Positions 10,237 through 20,688 of a DNA stretch of 64,000 nt are shown here, piece by piece. How positions within the stretch are numbered: position 1 is the first letter of the stretch; every line of letters begins with the position of its first letter. Below the pieces are notes generated by a model. It was not told where the DNA came from and did not search any database. It worked only from the letters and a program-made list of their open reading frames with translations. The DNA lies in assembly GCA_021568835.1 (NCBI GenBank), contig JAKGSH010000010.1, positions 5,332,001-5,396,000 on the forward strand, given 5' to 3'. A program made the translations under genes and the position numbers. The stretch comes from Streptomyces sp. Tue 6430 (GTDB lineage: Bacteria > Actinomycetota > Actinomycetes > Streptomycetales > Streptomycetaceae).

Positions 10237-11480
10237 GGCGGCCCGCCCGCGGGGCCGCCCGCCTGCTGTCCGGCGCCGGCCTTGCCGCCGCCCTGCTGCT
10301 GCCCGCGGCCGTTCCGGCGCGGACGGCGCCCCTGGTGGGCCCGCCGACGGCTGACGGCGGAAAGGGCCAGCGACTGCCCGGCATGCCCTCCGCGTTCGCC
10401 GCGGACGCCGAGGACGTGACCTGCACGCCCGCCTCCGGCGAGAAGGCGAAGAAGCAGGACTGGTCGCGCCAGCGCCTCGACCTGGACCGGCTGCACCGGC
10501 ACGGCACCGGGGCCGGCGTGACCGTCGCACTGATCGACACCGGGGTCGCCACCGGCGCCGCCGGACTCGACGGCCGGGTCCTGGCCGAGGGCGCCGCCGG
10601 TGACGACTGCGTCGGGCACGGCACGTTCCTGGCCGGGCTGATCGCCGGGACCGGCGGGGACAGTCCCGGCCTGGCCGGGGTCGCCCCGGGCGCGAGGATC
10701 CTCGCCCTGCGGGGCACCGACGCGCGCGGCAGGGCCGACGCCGGCCTGGTCGTACGGGCGCTGCGCGAGGCGACCGAGGCGCGGGCGGGGGTGATCGCGG
10801 TCGCGGTGGCCCTGCCCCGCCGCGACGCGGCGCTGACCCGCGCGGTCGCCGAGGCCCGCCGCGCGGGCGCGGTGGTGGTCGCCGCGGCCACCCCGGACCC
10901 GCCGTCCCGGGGCAGTGCCGACGACGTCCCGTCCCGCACCTACTGGCCGGCCGGTGAACCCGGAGTCCTGTCGGTCGCCGACATGCTGCCCGGCGGCACC
11001 CGGCCCGAGGGCTCCCTGCCCACCGACGGCATCGACCTGGCCGCCCCCGGCGCCGGGGTGGTCTCCGGCGGCCCGCGCGGCAAGGGCCACTACCTGGGCG
11101 GCGGCGCCTCGGTGGCCACCGCCTACACCGCCGGGGCCGCCGCGGTGGTCCGCGCCGCCCACCCCGGCGAGCCGGCCGACGCCGTCACCCGCCGCCTCAC
11201 CGCCACCGCCTACCCGGCGGACATCCCCCAGCTGGACCCCTACGCCGCCGTCACCACGGTCCTCGGCGACGCCGCCGCGCCCGCCGGCGCCGCGCGGGCC
11301 GCGGACCCCGTGACGGTCCGCGACACCGCCTCCGCGGACCGCGCCACCGGCCGCGCCGGCCTGCTGGTCCTCCTCGGCTCCGCCGCCGTCCTCGCCGTCC
11401 TCTGGGCGGGCTTCACCCTCTCCCGGGCCCGCGCCCGCGGCTGGCGCCCGGCGGAAGCGGGCCCGACGGCACGGGAGTGA
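10233..11480 (+). CDS. mycP: Mycosin (type VII secretion subtilisin-like membrane protease)
   Basis: The protein has 415 residues: N-terminal signal-like segment (residues 8-29), subtilase domain, and a C-terminal membrane anchor at about 376-397 with a basic cytoplasmic tail. The triad is Asp102 (VALIDTGV), His129 (CVGHGTFLAG) and Ser293 (GGGASVATAYTAG). The usual oxyanion-hole motif AAGN is replaced by AAATPD, and the serine motif is GASxA rather than GTSMA, so this is a divergent mycosin. Mycosins cap and stabilise the ESX membrane complex and cleave some substrates on the outside. It is translationally coupled to the AAA+ ATPase (GTGA overlap) and ends in the long bidirectional terminator. 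Confidence 0.9.
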   Translation: MRRPARGAARLLSGAGLAAALLLPAAVPARTAPLVGPPTADGGKGQRLPGMPSAFAADAEDVTCTPASGEKAKKQDWSRQRLDLDRLHRHGTGAGVTVALIDTGVATGAAGLDGRVLAEGAAGDDCVGHGTFLAGLIAGTGGDSPGLAGVAPGARILALRGTDARGRADAGLVVRALREATEARAGVIAVAVALPRRDAALTRAVAEARRAGAVVVAAATPDPPSRGSADDVPSRTYWPAGEPGVLSVADMLPGGTRPEGSLPTDGIDLAAPGAGVVSGGPRGKGHYLGGGASVATAYTAGAAAVVRAAHPGEPADAVTRRLTATAYPADIPQLDPYAAVTTVLGDAAAPAGAARAADPVTVRDTASADRATGRAGLLVLLGSAAVLAVLWAGFTLSRARARGWRPAEAGPTARE

Positions 11481-11493
11481 GCAGGACCTCTCG

Positions 11494-11551
11494 CGAACGC
11501 GCAGGCCGGCGGGGGCCGCTCGAAAGCGGCCCCCGCCGGCCTGCGCGTTCG
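11494..11551. terminator. Bidirectional terminator between mycP and eccC
   Basis: Two 27-base arms (11494-11520 and 11525-11551) are perfect reverse complements around a CGAA tetraloop. It lies between the convergent stops of mycP (11480) and eccC (11601). The arms include CGAACGCGCAGG and its complement. Confidence 0.95.
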
Positions 11552-11600
11552 TGTCGTTCCCTCCTTGCGGCCGCGGCGGCCGGTGGCCACCGCGGTCCGG

Positions 11601-14600
11601 CTACGGCGTGCTCTCCTCCACCAGTGCCGTCTGCATCAGCCGTGCCCGGCGGCGGGCGATGTGCTGGGCGCGGCCGGGCGGGAGGTTGAGCGGTTTCGTG
11701 TTGCCGAAGAGGTGGCCCTCCGTGGGCGGGCAGGAGAGCAGGACGGCGGGGTTGTTCGCCTCGTCCAGGCGGCGGACGAGGGCGTCGCCGAGGCTGCGGC
11801 CCGCGCCCATCGCGCTGCGGGCGACGACCAGGTGCAGGCCCATCTCGAAGCCGAGGGTCAGATCCTCGAAGAGCGGCTCGAAGGGGCTCTGGAAGGAGTT
11901 GCCGCCGGACACCATGTCGTAGTCGTCGACCAGGACGAACAGCCGCGGGCCGGTCCACCAGTCGCACCGGCGCATGCGGGCGGGCGCGATGTCCGCGCCG
12001 GGGACGCGGGTCCTCAGCGCGCGGGCCGCCCCGTCGATGGTCTCCTTGAGGTTGTCCAGGGAGATCACGTGCCCGATGCGGTACTCCTCGGGGACGGCGT
12101 CCACCAGCGTGCGGCGGTAGTCCACGACGATGATCTTCGCCTCGTCGGGGGCGTAGTGGGCGGTGATGCCCCGGGTGACGCGGCGCAGCAGGTTGGTCTT
12201 GCCGCTCTCGGTGTCGCCGACCACGATCAGGTGCGGGGTGCGGCTGAAGTCGTGCCAGACCGGCTCCAGGGTGTCCTGGTCGATGCCGAGCGGCAGCCGC
12301 ATGCCGCCCCCTCGGTGCCCTGGGGCGCGGGGAGTTCGGAGAGCGGGAGCCGGTGCGGCAGCATCCGGATCCGCGGGGCGGGCGCGCCCGGCCAGTGCCG
12401 CGCCACCTCGGCGACCAGGTGGGCGACGCCGTCGCCGAGGTCGTCGAGGGAGCCGCTGCCGTCCAGGCGGGGCAGGCCGGCGAGGAAGTGCATCCTGCTG
12501 TCGGAGGTGATGCCCCGGCCGCCGGTGCGCGGCACCGAACGGGCCTTGCGGGTGTCGATCTCGGAGTCCATCGGGTCGCCCATCCGCAGTTCCAGGCGGG
12601 TGGCCGCCTGGTCGCGGACCTGGGCGGACAGCTCCACCCAGCGGGTGGTGGTGACGATCAGGTGGATGCCGTAGTTCAGGCCGCGGGCGGCGATCTCGTT
12701 GAACTTGGGGACCAGGTCGTCGTAGTCCTGGCGGACCGTGGACCAGCCGTCGACCACCAGGAAGACGTCGCCGAAGGGCTCGTCGGGGAACTCCCCGGCG
12801 GCCCGGCGACGGCGGTAGGACTGCATGGAGTCCAGGGTGTGGTCGACGAAGAACTGCTCGCGGCGGGCGAGCAGCGTCATCACCTCGGCGACGGCCCGGT
12901 GCACCCGCTCCGGGTTGAGCCGCGGCGCGACACCGCCCACGTGGGGGAGCGCGGCGAGCTGGGAGAGGCCGCCGCCACCGAAGTCGAGACAGTAGAACTG
13001 GACCTCGGCGGGGGTGTGGGTGAGGGCGAGGGCGGCGATCAGCGTGCGGGCCAGGGTGGACTTGCCGCTCTGCGAGCCGCCCGCGACGGCGACGTGGCCG
13101 CCCGCTCCGGACAGGTCCACGACCAGCGGGTCGCGGCGCTGCTCGAAGGGCCTGTCCACCAGCCCGACCGGGACCCGCAGCCGGCCGGTCCCGGACCAGC
13201 CGACCGCGCCGAGGCCGCGCTCGGGGTCGGGGGCGATGCCGGGCAGCAGGGCGTCGAGCGGGAAGGGCTCGTCCAGCGGCGGCAGCCACACCTGGTGGGC
13301 CGGGGGCCCGGAGCCGCGCAGCCGGTCGAGGGCCACGTCGAGCAGCGTCTCCTCGTCGTCCCCCTCCCCGGTCGCCCCGGTCTCCGGCTCCGGCTCCGGC
13401 GTGGCCTCCAGCGTGCGGGGCACCACCCAGCCGCTGGTCCACGGCACCACCTGGCTGGCCACCCGGGCCTGCACCACCGCGCCGGTGCGGCGCCGGTAGG
13501 TGCCCGAGGAGTAGGCGGCCCGGAACCGGGTCAGGGACTCCACCCCGGACTTCAGGTAGCCGCTGCCGGGCTGGGCGGGAAGTTCGTAGGCGTCCGGCAC
13601 GCCGAGCACGCCGCGGCTCTCCATGGCGGAGAAGGTGCGCAGGCCGACGCGGTACGACAGGTGGCTCTCCAACTGGTGCATACGGCCCTCGTCCAGACGC
13701 TGCGAGGCGAGCAGCAGGTGGACTCCCAGGGAGCGGCCGAGCCGGCCGATCATCACGAACAGGTCCATGAACTCCCGGTGTGTGGACAGCAGTTCGCTGA
13801 ACTCGTCGACCACCACGAACAGGCTGGGCAGCGGGGTGAGGGCCGCACCGGCGGCGCGCGCCCGCTCGTACTCCAGGGCGGAGGTGTAGTTGCCTGCGGA
13901 GCGCAGCAGTTCCTGGCGGCGGATGAGTTCGCCGTGCAGCGCGTCCTGCATGCGCTCCACCAGGGCGACCTCGTCGGCGAGGTTGGTGATGACGGCGGAC
14001 GTGTGCGGCAGTTCCTCCAGGCCGAGGAAGGTGGCGCCGCCCTTGAAGTCGACCAGGACGAAGTTGAGGGTCTCGGAGGAGTTGGTCAGGGCGAGCCCGA
14101 GGACGAGGGTCCGCAGCAGTTCGCTCTTGCCGGAGCCGGTGGCGCCGATGAGCATGCCGTGCGGGCCCATGCCGCCCTGCGCGGACTCCTTGATGTCGAG
14201 TTCCACCGGGCGCCCGTCCACGCCGACCGCGATCGGCACCCGCAGCCGCGCGGAGCCGGTGTGCCGGTCGAAGAGGGTGCGCGGTTCGTGTCGGTGCAGG
14301 TCGGGGATGCCGAGCAGGGTGGTCAGTTCGACGTCGGTGTCCAGCGGCTGCGCGACGTCGGCGCCCAGGCTCATCCGGCGGGGGCGAGCAGCCTGGCCAG
14401 TGACTCCGCGCCGAGCGGGCCGAGCCGGTCCGGCCGGCCGAGCGGCACGGAACGCTCCTTGCGGCTGCGGTCGGTGCGCACCAGGCTTACCCGCTCGGGC
14501 CCGACGGTCAGCCGCAGCGTGTTGCGGCCGGGCCGCCAGCGCAGCGCCCCGCCGACGTCGAGGACCACGGCGTTGCGGTAGCCGTGACCCTCCCAGCGGT

Positions 14601-15726
14601 GGCCCTCGGGGACGGTGACGCCGTCCAGGACGACGACGGTGTAGGGCTCGTCGCGGCCGGGGCGGGCGTCCGGGTCGAAACCGGGGCGCTCGGCGAACTC
14701 GGCACCGAGCAGGTCGTCCAGCTCGGCGAGGTCGGCGGTGATCCGGCGGACCTTGCCGGCGCCGTCCTCCTCGTACGGGTGCAGCGCGTGCGGCAGCCAC
14801 TTGGCCCACTCCCAGTCGGGCCGCCGGTCGTCGCTGACGCACAGGGCGAGCCACAGCTCCTCGGGCGCGTGGAACACCGCGAGCTGCGCGAGCACGGCGC
14901 GCACCAGGGCGCGTACCGGCTCGGCGCCGGGGTCGTCGGCCGGTCCGCCGCCGCCGGGGTCGCCGGCCGGTCCGCCGCTCCCGGCCCCGCCGCCCGTCCC
15001 GGACGACGGGCCGCCGGGTCCGCCGGGGCCACCGGTGCCGCCGGGCTCCCCGTCGGGTGTCTCCTCGGTGCGCAGCAGGATCCGGGCCGAGGAGCGCAGG
15101 TAGAGACCGAGGGGTTGTCCGGGGATCGTGGAGTAGGCGCGGACGAAGCGGCGCAGGGCGTGCGCGCAGAGCGGTTCGAGGTCCTCCACCGGGCGGGTGG
15201 AGACCGGGTTCAGGGTGAGGGCGAGCTGCTGTTCGCCGACCGCGAGCCGGACCTCGCCGAAGTCCTCGTCCGCCGGGCGGCGTTCCCACAGGCGCGAGGT
15301 GCGGGCCAGCGAGCGCAGCGAGGCGGGCTCCGGGTGGCGCCAGGCCAGCGCCCGCTGCTGCTCCGCGATGGTGGCCCGGACCCGCTTGCGGGTCTGCGCC
15401 AGGTAGCGGAGGTAGTCGCGGCGCTCGCCCTTCAGGCGCTGCTTGCGCTCGCTGGAGCGGCGCATCAGCTGCCCCAGCAGCATGGCACCGGCGGAGAGCG
15501 CCATGACGCCCATCGCCAGGTACATGAAGACGCCGTTCCCGCCGCCGGGGCGCAGGAACATCAGCATCATGGACACCGACATCAGCGCCATCGGCAGATA
15601 GGTCCATATCGCCGAGGTGTCCGGCACCGTCTCGGCCAGTACCGGCGGCTCCTGAAGGGTCAATTGCCCTTCGGGCATCTCGGGCCCGCGTCGGCGGGCC
15701 GGCCGGCGAAACAGCACCACACTCAA
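11601..15726 (-). CDS. eccC: EccC, FtsK/SpoIIIE-type ATPase of the type VII secretion system; two apparent frameshifts
   Basis: EccC powers and selects ESX export. The start is TTG at 15726 with GGAGG about 9 bases upstream. Residues 1-90 hold two membrane segments (TYLPMALMSVSMMLMFL and VFMYLAMGVMALSAGAMLL). A degenerate ATPase-like region follows (about 100-450, with a Gly/Pro-rich insert), then three P-loop domains: GATGSGKSELLR with FVVVDEFSELL; GGSQSGKSTLA with the degenerate FLVVDGWST; GDTESGKTNLL with FVLVDDYDMV. Missing bases at 14380-14384 and 12307-12311 (both G/C runs) break the frame; restoring them gives 1,375 residues and reads LLAPRRMSLGADVAQPL and TEGGGMRLPLGID across the joints, as I recall from Streptomyces EccC. 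It is divergent from eccD. Confidence 0.92.
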
Positions 15727-16146
15727 GGAACGAAACCTCCGGTTTCACTGGCTTTCCGGCCCGCACCGGAATACCGGAGCAACCGGCGGCGGGCAACACC
15801 GCACCGAGCCGATTCCCCGGAGTCCGCGTGCCGCGCCGAACGCCCACCGCGTGTTTCGGACGGATAGCGGGGACGGTCGACTCCCGTGACGGGCAACTCC
15901 CGTGACGGGCAACTTCATACGGGCAAGGAGTCCGGTCCGCAGCACGATCCGGCGGGTGTAGGCAGTAGTCTGCATTCACGGAACGCGACCTGTCCACGCG
16001 GGGTCAGGTCTCCGACCGGGATGCGACCCAATTCCTGTGCCCGGAACCTCCGTTCCCGGCCCGGCCGGCCTTCCGTATTCTTCGCACATCCCCTCTCCCG
16101 GGGGGAGCCCCAGCCAACGCCTTTACGGAAGTCGAGAGTTCAGCTG
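15727..16146. other. Divergent promoter region, eccC / eccD
   Basis: No gene is seen in these 420 bases. A tandem GTGACGGGCAACT-type repeat (15887-15913) and less GC-rich patches near 15961-15985 and 16071-16090 are the visible features. Promoters for the core secretion genes on both strands should lie here; I cannot assign them. Confidence 0.5.
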
Positions 16147-17546
16147 ATGACCGACAGCACGGTGGCCGAACTGTGCCGCCTGACCGTACGTGCGCCGAGC
16201 GTCCGCGTCGATCTGGCCGTGCCCGCCGACGTGCCGGTCGCCGACCTCCTGCCCACGCTGCTGCGTTACGTCGGGGAGGAGGCGGAGGAGGCCGGACTCG
16301 ACCACGCCGGCTGGGTGCTCCAGCGGCTCGGCGACCCCCGCTCGACGAGGAGACCACCCTCGCCCGCGCCGGCCTCGCCGACGGCGCCGTGCTCCACCTG
16401 CGCCCGCACACCGAGGCGCTGCCCGAGGCCCGGCTGGACGACCTGGTGGACGGGATAGCCGACACCGCGGGCCGGCGGCTGCACAACTGGAGCCCCGAGG
16501 CGGCCCGCGGGCTGCTGGTGGGCACCGCGGCGGCGACGGTGGTGGCCGCCCTCGTGCTGGTCCTTCGGCCCGGGGTGACCGGCTCCGCCCGGGTCGCCTG
16601 CGCCGCCCTGGTAGGGCTGCTGCTGCTCGCGGGCGCGGGCTCGGCCAGCCGCGCGGTGGGCGACCGCCTCTCCGCGACCGCGCTCGGCCTGCTGGTCGCG
16701 CCCTGCCTGGCCCTGGCCGGCTGGCTGCTGCCCGGCGGCGACCTGAGCGGCCCGGACGTGACGCAGGTCGTGGGCGCGCGGCTGCTCGCCGCGGGCGCGG
16801 CCGGCGCGGGCGGCGCCGTCTTCGCGCTCGCCGCCACGGCGGTCGGCGCCCCGGCCCTCCTGGCCACGGCGGTGGTCTCGCTGGCCGCCGCGGCCGCGGG
16901 AGCCCTGATGGGGTACACCGACCTCGACGCGCCGGCCGCGGTGGCGCTGGTGGCGGCGGCCGTCGCGCTCGGCGCCGGCGCGGTGGCGCCGTTCGCCTTC
17001 AAGCTCGCCGGGATGCGGATGCCGGCGCTGCCGTCCTCCGCGGGCCAGCTCCAGGAGGGCATCGAGCCCTACGCGGGCGACGAGGTCGCCGAACGCACCG
17101 AGCTGGCCGGGCGCTGGGTCACCGCGCTCTTCGCCGCCACCGGCGTCGTCGCCGCGGCCGCCCTGGTCGTCCTCGCCGAACTCCCCGACCTGCCCGAGGT
17201 GCTGACCTCCCTGACGCTGAGCCTGCTGCTGCTCCTGCACTGCCGCGGCCTCGCGCACATCGGGCAGCGGCTGACCCTGGCCGTGCCCGGCGTCTGCGGA
17301 CTGCTGCTGCTGGCCCGCGCCTGGGCGGTGGACCAGCACGGTGACGGGCGGCTGGTGGTCTTCGCGGTGCTGCTCGCCGCGGCGGCCGCCCTCGTGATCG
17401 CGGCCTGGACGGTGCCCGGCCGCCGGGTGCTGCCGTACTGGGGACGGGCCGCGGAACTGGCGCACACCGGTCTCGCGGTGGCGCTGCTGCCGCTCACCCT
17501 CTGGGTGGCGGGCCTGTTCGGCTGGCTGCGCGGCCTGTTCGGCTGA
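16147..17546 (+). CDS. eccD: EccD, integral membrane channel component of the type VII secretion system; one apparent frameshift
   Basis: The protein starts MTDSTVAELCRLTVRAPSVR. An N-terminal ubiquitin-like (YukD-type) domain of about 90 residues is followed by roughly eleven membrane segments to the end (for example LLVGTAAATVVAALVLVL and LVVFAVLLAAAAALVIAAW). EccD dimers form the membrane vestibule of the ESX complex. The frame breaks inside the ubiquitin-like domain; adding one C to the run at 16335-16339 reads RLGDPPLDEETTLARAGLAD and gives 466 residues. The ATG at 16147 was chosen by homology pattern; the ribosome site is weak. It is co-directional with eccB, separated by a GC-rich repeat. 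Confidence 0.9.
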
Positions 17547-17583
17547 GCACACCCGCACGCCGGGACGCCCGCACGCCGGGACG

Positions 17584-17733
17584 CCCGTACGGCGGGACGC
17601 CCGGACGCCCGGACATCGGGACGCCGGGGCCCGCACGACGGGACACCGGGGCCCGTACGGCGGGACGCCCGGACGCCCGGACATCGGGACGCCGGGGCCC
17701 GCACGACGGGACACCGGGGCCCGTACGCCGGGG
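17584..17733. repeat. 68-bp tandem repeat between eccD and eccB
   Basis: A 68-bp unit beginning CCCGTACGGCGGGACGCCCG occurs twice in tandem (17584-17651, 17652-17719) with a partial third copy. Each unit is itself built from shorter CGGGACGCCCGNAC-like pieces, and degenerate copies extend from about 17550 to 17760. The 241-bp gap between eccD and eccB consists almost entirely of this material. Confidence 0.85.
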
Positions 17734-17787
17734 CGCCGGCACGCCCGTATGCCGGGACGACGGAGAACGAGTTGACGAGGAGAGGCC

Positions 17788-19461
17788 GTGCAGTCCAAAC
17801 GCGACCAGGTACACGCCCACACCTTCATGATGGGCAGGCTCAGCTCGGGCCTGCTGACGGCCGACCCGGACGCTCCGGAGAGCCCGCTCGGGCGCACCAC
17901 CCGCGGCCTGGTCTACGGCGTACTGGTCACCGTCCTGATCGGCGCGGGCGCCACCGTGTACGGACTGCTGCGCCCCGGCGGGAACGACGGCTGGCGCGAC
18001 GGTGAGCACCTGGTGGTCAACCGCGACACCGGCGCCCGGTACCTGTGGACCGGCACCGACGGCGTCCTGCACCCGGTGCGCAACTACGCGTCGGCGCGGC
18101 TGATCGGCGGCTCCGACCTGCCGACCGCGGACGTGCGCACCGCCTCCCTGCGGGACGTCCCGGTGGGCGCCCCCGTCGGCATCCCCGGCGCCCCGGACTC
18201 CCTGCCCGGGGCCGACGGCCTCGACGACGGCGCCTGGCACCTGTGCGTCACCGGCCCGGACGGGGCACTGCCCGACACCTCCGGCGTCGTGGCGGACACC
18301 GGCGTGGACAAGCCGGGGACCACCACCGTGGTGGCCGGGGCGCCCCTGGACTCCCGTGGCATCGGCGGCGACCGCGGCGTGCTGGTCAGCGGGCCGGACG
18401 GCACCGAGTACCTGGTGTGGCGGGGCAGCAGACTGCCGCTGGACCGGGCCTCCGACGCCCGCAACGCCCTCGGCTACGGCTCCCGGCGGCCGATGCCGGT
18501 CTCGGCGGCCTTCCTCGACGCGCTGGCGCCCGGCCCCGCCCTGAGCCCGCCCGCGGTGCCGGGGCGCGGCGGCGAGGGCCCGGTGCTCGGCGGCGAGGCC
18601 AGCCGGATCGGCCAGCTGTTCAAGGTCGGCGTGCCCGGCGGCGGCAGCACCTACCACCTGCTCCGCAAGGACGGACTGGTGCCGCTGACCCGGCTCGGCG
18701 CCGCCCTCGTACTGGGCGACCCGGCCACCCAGAAGGACGCCTACCAGGGGCGGTCGCCCGAGGTGCGCACGCTCGGCGCGGACGCGCTGCGCGAGCACGG
18801 GGCGAAGGACTCCGCGGCCGCCGGGTCCGCGGAGCTGCCGGACGTGCCGCCCGTGCCGCAGTCCACGCCGCGCGGCAGCGCGCTGTGCGCGCAGGTGGAC
18901 GGCGGCGCCGGCGGCGCCCGGATCGGTTCGGTGTTCGTGCCGCTCACCGGGCTCGCCCCGGTCGCGGTGTCGCAGGGCACCGACCAGCCGCTGGAGGCGG
19001 CCTGCGTCCCGACCGACGTCACGGTCGTGCGGCCCGGGCGCGGCGCCCTGGTCCGGGCCCTGAACGCGAGCGGCGCCGCGCACGCCGGGACCACCTACCT
19101 GGTGGCGGAGAACGGCGTGAAGTACCGGGTCCCCGACAAGAACGCGCTGGCAGCCCTCGGGTACGGGGCCGCGGACATCGACTCGGTCCCGGCACCGCTG
19201 CTCGCGGCCCTCCCGACCGGCGCGGACCTCGACCCGGCCGCCGCCTCGGGCGTGGCGGAGCCCGAGGTCACCGCTCCGGAGTGCGGCGCCGGCGACCGGC
19301 CGCGCCAGCGTGCGGCAGCCGACGGGACGGACGAGGACGCAGCGGCGGGTCAGGACGCAGCGGCGGACCAGGACGGGACGGCGGACCCCGGGCGCACCAC
19401 CGGCGCCACCGGCAAAACGGACGCGGCGGACAGTGCGCGCACAGCCGACACCGCACGCTGA
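17788..19461 (+). CDS. eccB: EccB, type VII secretion membrane-anchored periplasmic component
   Basis: The protein has 557 residues. It begins MQSKRDQVHAHTFMMGRLSS, the conserved EccB N-terminus, followed by one membrane segment at 39-61 (LVYGVLVTVLIGAGATVYGLL) and a large extracytoplasmic domain. That domain contains EccB hallmarks such as YLWTGTDGVLHPVRNYASARL and YLVAENGVKYRVPDKNALAALGY, and cysteines (LCVTG, LCAQVD, AACVP) consistent with the conserved disulphide. EccB spans the cell envelope side of the ESX complex. The last 60 residues are low complexity (Ala/Asp/Thr). The GTG start follows GAGGAG. Confidence 0.95.
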   Translation: MQSKRDQVHAHTFMMGRLSSGLLTADPDAPESPLGRTTRGLVYGVLVTVLIGAGATVYGLLRPGGNDGWRDGEHLVVNRDTGARYLWTGTDGVLHPVRNYASARLIGGSDLPTADVRTASLRDVPVGAPVGIPGAPDSLPGADGLDDGAWHLCVTGPDGALPDTSGVVADTGVDKPGTTTVVAGAPLDSRGIGGDRGVLVSGPDGTEYLVWRGSRLPLDRASDARNALGYGSRRPMPVSAAFLDALAPGPALSPPAVPGRGGEGPVLGGEASRIGQLFKVGVPGGGSTYHLLRKDGLVPLTRLGAALVLGDPATQKDAYQGRSPEVRTLGADALREHGAKDSAAAGSAELPDVPPVPQSTPRGSALCAQVDGGAGGARIGSVFVPLTGLAPVAVSQGTDQPLEAACVPTDVTVVRPGRGALVRALNASGAAHAGTTYLVAENGVKYRVPDKNALAALGYGAADIDSVPAPLLAALPTGADLDPAAASGVAEPEVTAPECGAGDRPRQRAAADGTDEDAAAGQDAAADQDGTADPGRTTGATGKTDAADSARTADTAR

Positions 19462-19946
19462 TCGAGGCAAGCGCCGCATACCGCGCCGTGGAAGCCGGGA
19501 AGCCGTGGAAGCCGTGGAAGCCGGGGAAGCCGACGAAAAGGAAAGGCCGGACGGGAAAGGCGCGGGCCGAACGCGAGGGCGAACCTCAGAGAAAGCTCAA
19601 ATTTCACGGCCGGGAACTGCCGGGAAAACCCGCCCGGGTGTGTCCTTCGGGCCGGAAACGGCCCACCCGGATGCCCGTCGTCCTTCTCGGCGTGACCGTT
19701 CCGTGCCCATATCGCCGCGTCTCGCGGACGGTTCGCGCAGGGGGCGTGGACGGTGTGCGCCGCCCCGTCCGGACGGGTGGGGCGAGGCGTATTCATTTCG
19801 CCGAAACATCGCAACAACACACGTGTGCCGCAAGCATTCTGACTGAAGCTCAAATTTTCCCACCTCGCGTTGCGCGGAACGCGGTCTTCTCTTTAGCCTC
19901 GGCGACAACGGTGCGACGAGACGTGCTCGGACGAAGGGAACACGAC
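19462..19946. other. Intergenic region upstream of the WXG100 genes
   Basis: No gene is seen. 19485-19535 holds imperfect repeats of GTGGAAGCC/GGGGAAGCC. Two exact copies of AAGCTCAAATTT lie 253 bases apart (19593-19604 and 19846-19857); the second is about 90 bases before the first WXG100 start. A long AT-richer stretch near 19790-19900 probably carries the promoter. Confidence 0.6.
19593..19857 (+). promoter_or_regulatory. Duplicated 12-bp AT-rich element upstream of the esx genes
   Basis: AAGCTCAAATTT at 19593-19604 recurs exactly at 19846-19857. A chance repeat of an AT-rich 12-mer is unlikely in DNA of this composition, so a regulator binding at two sites, with possible looping, is plausible. 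Confidence 0.4.
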
Positions 19947-20282
19947 ATGGCGGACAGCGCCGCGAGGAAAGCGGACTATGCCAAGGGCTTGGGCGGTGTC
20001 TCCTCTCTGGAGTCGGCCCGCTCCCAGGTCGAGAGGATCCAGAACAACGTCGCCGAGATCGCCGCGCGGTCGGGCGTCGGCGGCGACGAGGGCCAGGCCC
20101 TGCTGAAGCTCTTCCGCAGCTGGAACGCCGAGGCGCAGAAGGTCGTCGTCCAGATCAGCAAGATGGTCGACGCGCTCCAGGAGAACGTGACCTCCGCCAA
20201 CCGTCTGGCGAAGGAGAACCAGGACCTGACCGAGGTCCTCAACAGCAAGACCAGCCAGGGCGTCTTCGAGGCGCTGCGCTGA
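19947..20282 (+). CDS. WXG100-like secreted protein (EsxB-type partner)
   Basis: The protein has 111 residues, with ATG at 19947 after GAAGGGA. It is almost all helical (SARSQVERIQNNVAEIAA, a turn, then AEAQKVVVQISKMVDALQEN). Where the family has Trp-x-Gly it reads SWNAEA, so the Trp is kept but the Gly is Ala. Size, fold and position directly before a true WXG protein suggest a heterodimeric Esx pair, the hallmark substrate of type VII secretion. A C-terminal YxxxD/E signal is not obvious. It lies 91 bases upstream of the next gene. Confidence 0.85.
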   Translation: MADSAARKADYAKGLGGVSSLESARSQVERIQNNVAEIAARSGVGGDEGQALLKLFRSWNAEAQKVVVQISKMVDALQENVTSANRLAKENQDLTEVLNSKTSQGVFEALR

Positions 20283-20372
20283 CCCACCCCGGCCGCACCG
20301 GCCCCCTTCCGGTGAGGCCGTACCACGTGAGCTTGCCGGGCCTTCGCGCCCGGCCCCCTGAGAGGAGACGTT

Positions 20373-20681
20373 GTGGCCGACGGCATCATCGACGTGCAGT
20401 ACCCCGTGGTCAGGCAGGCGATCGAGGAGCTGGGGGACCAGACCCGGGCGATCATCACGACCCTCAACAACCTGGAGGACGAGCTGAAGCCGCTCGTCAT
20501 GTCCTGGGAGGGCACGGACCAGGAGATGTACCGCCAGGTCCAGGCCGAGTGGGACCAGGCCACCAAGAACATGGCCCTGCTCCTCGGCGACAGCGGCGAG
20601 CTGGTCCAGATGATCCACGACAACCACTCCCGGGACGAGCGCCGCAGCGCCGACAACTGGGGCGGTGTGCGGGCCCGTTAG
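20373..20681 (+). CDS. WXG100 family protein (EsxA-type)
   Basis: The protein has 102 residues and a GTG start after GAGAGGAG. A helix-turn-helix hairpin carries the motif SWEGTDQEMYRQVQAEW, an exact W-x-G turn. It is probably co-exported with the upstream partner through the EccC-powered channel. Two consecutive hairpins follow the stop, separating this pair from the next genes. Confidence 0.9.
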   Translation: MADGIIDVQYPVVRQAIEELGDQTRAIITTLNNLEDELKPLVMSWEGTDQEMYRQVQAEWDQATKNMALLLGDSGELVQMIHDNHSRDERRSADNWGGVRAR

Positions 20682-20688
20682 GGCCCTT

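Noticed and set aside
14371..14374. ATGA overlap suggesting a natural split into eccCa and eccCb
   Set aside because: Adding one base to the adjacent G/C run (14380-14384) reads straight through with the residues expected in single-chain EccC. The break has the same form as the twenty other apparent losses and does not fall where mycobacterial EccCa/EccCb divide.
17584..17733. CRISPR array between eccD and eccB
   Set aside because: The 68-bp units are directly tandem with no unique spacers.
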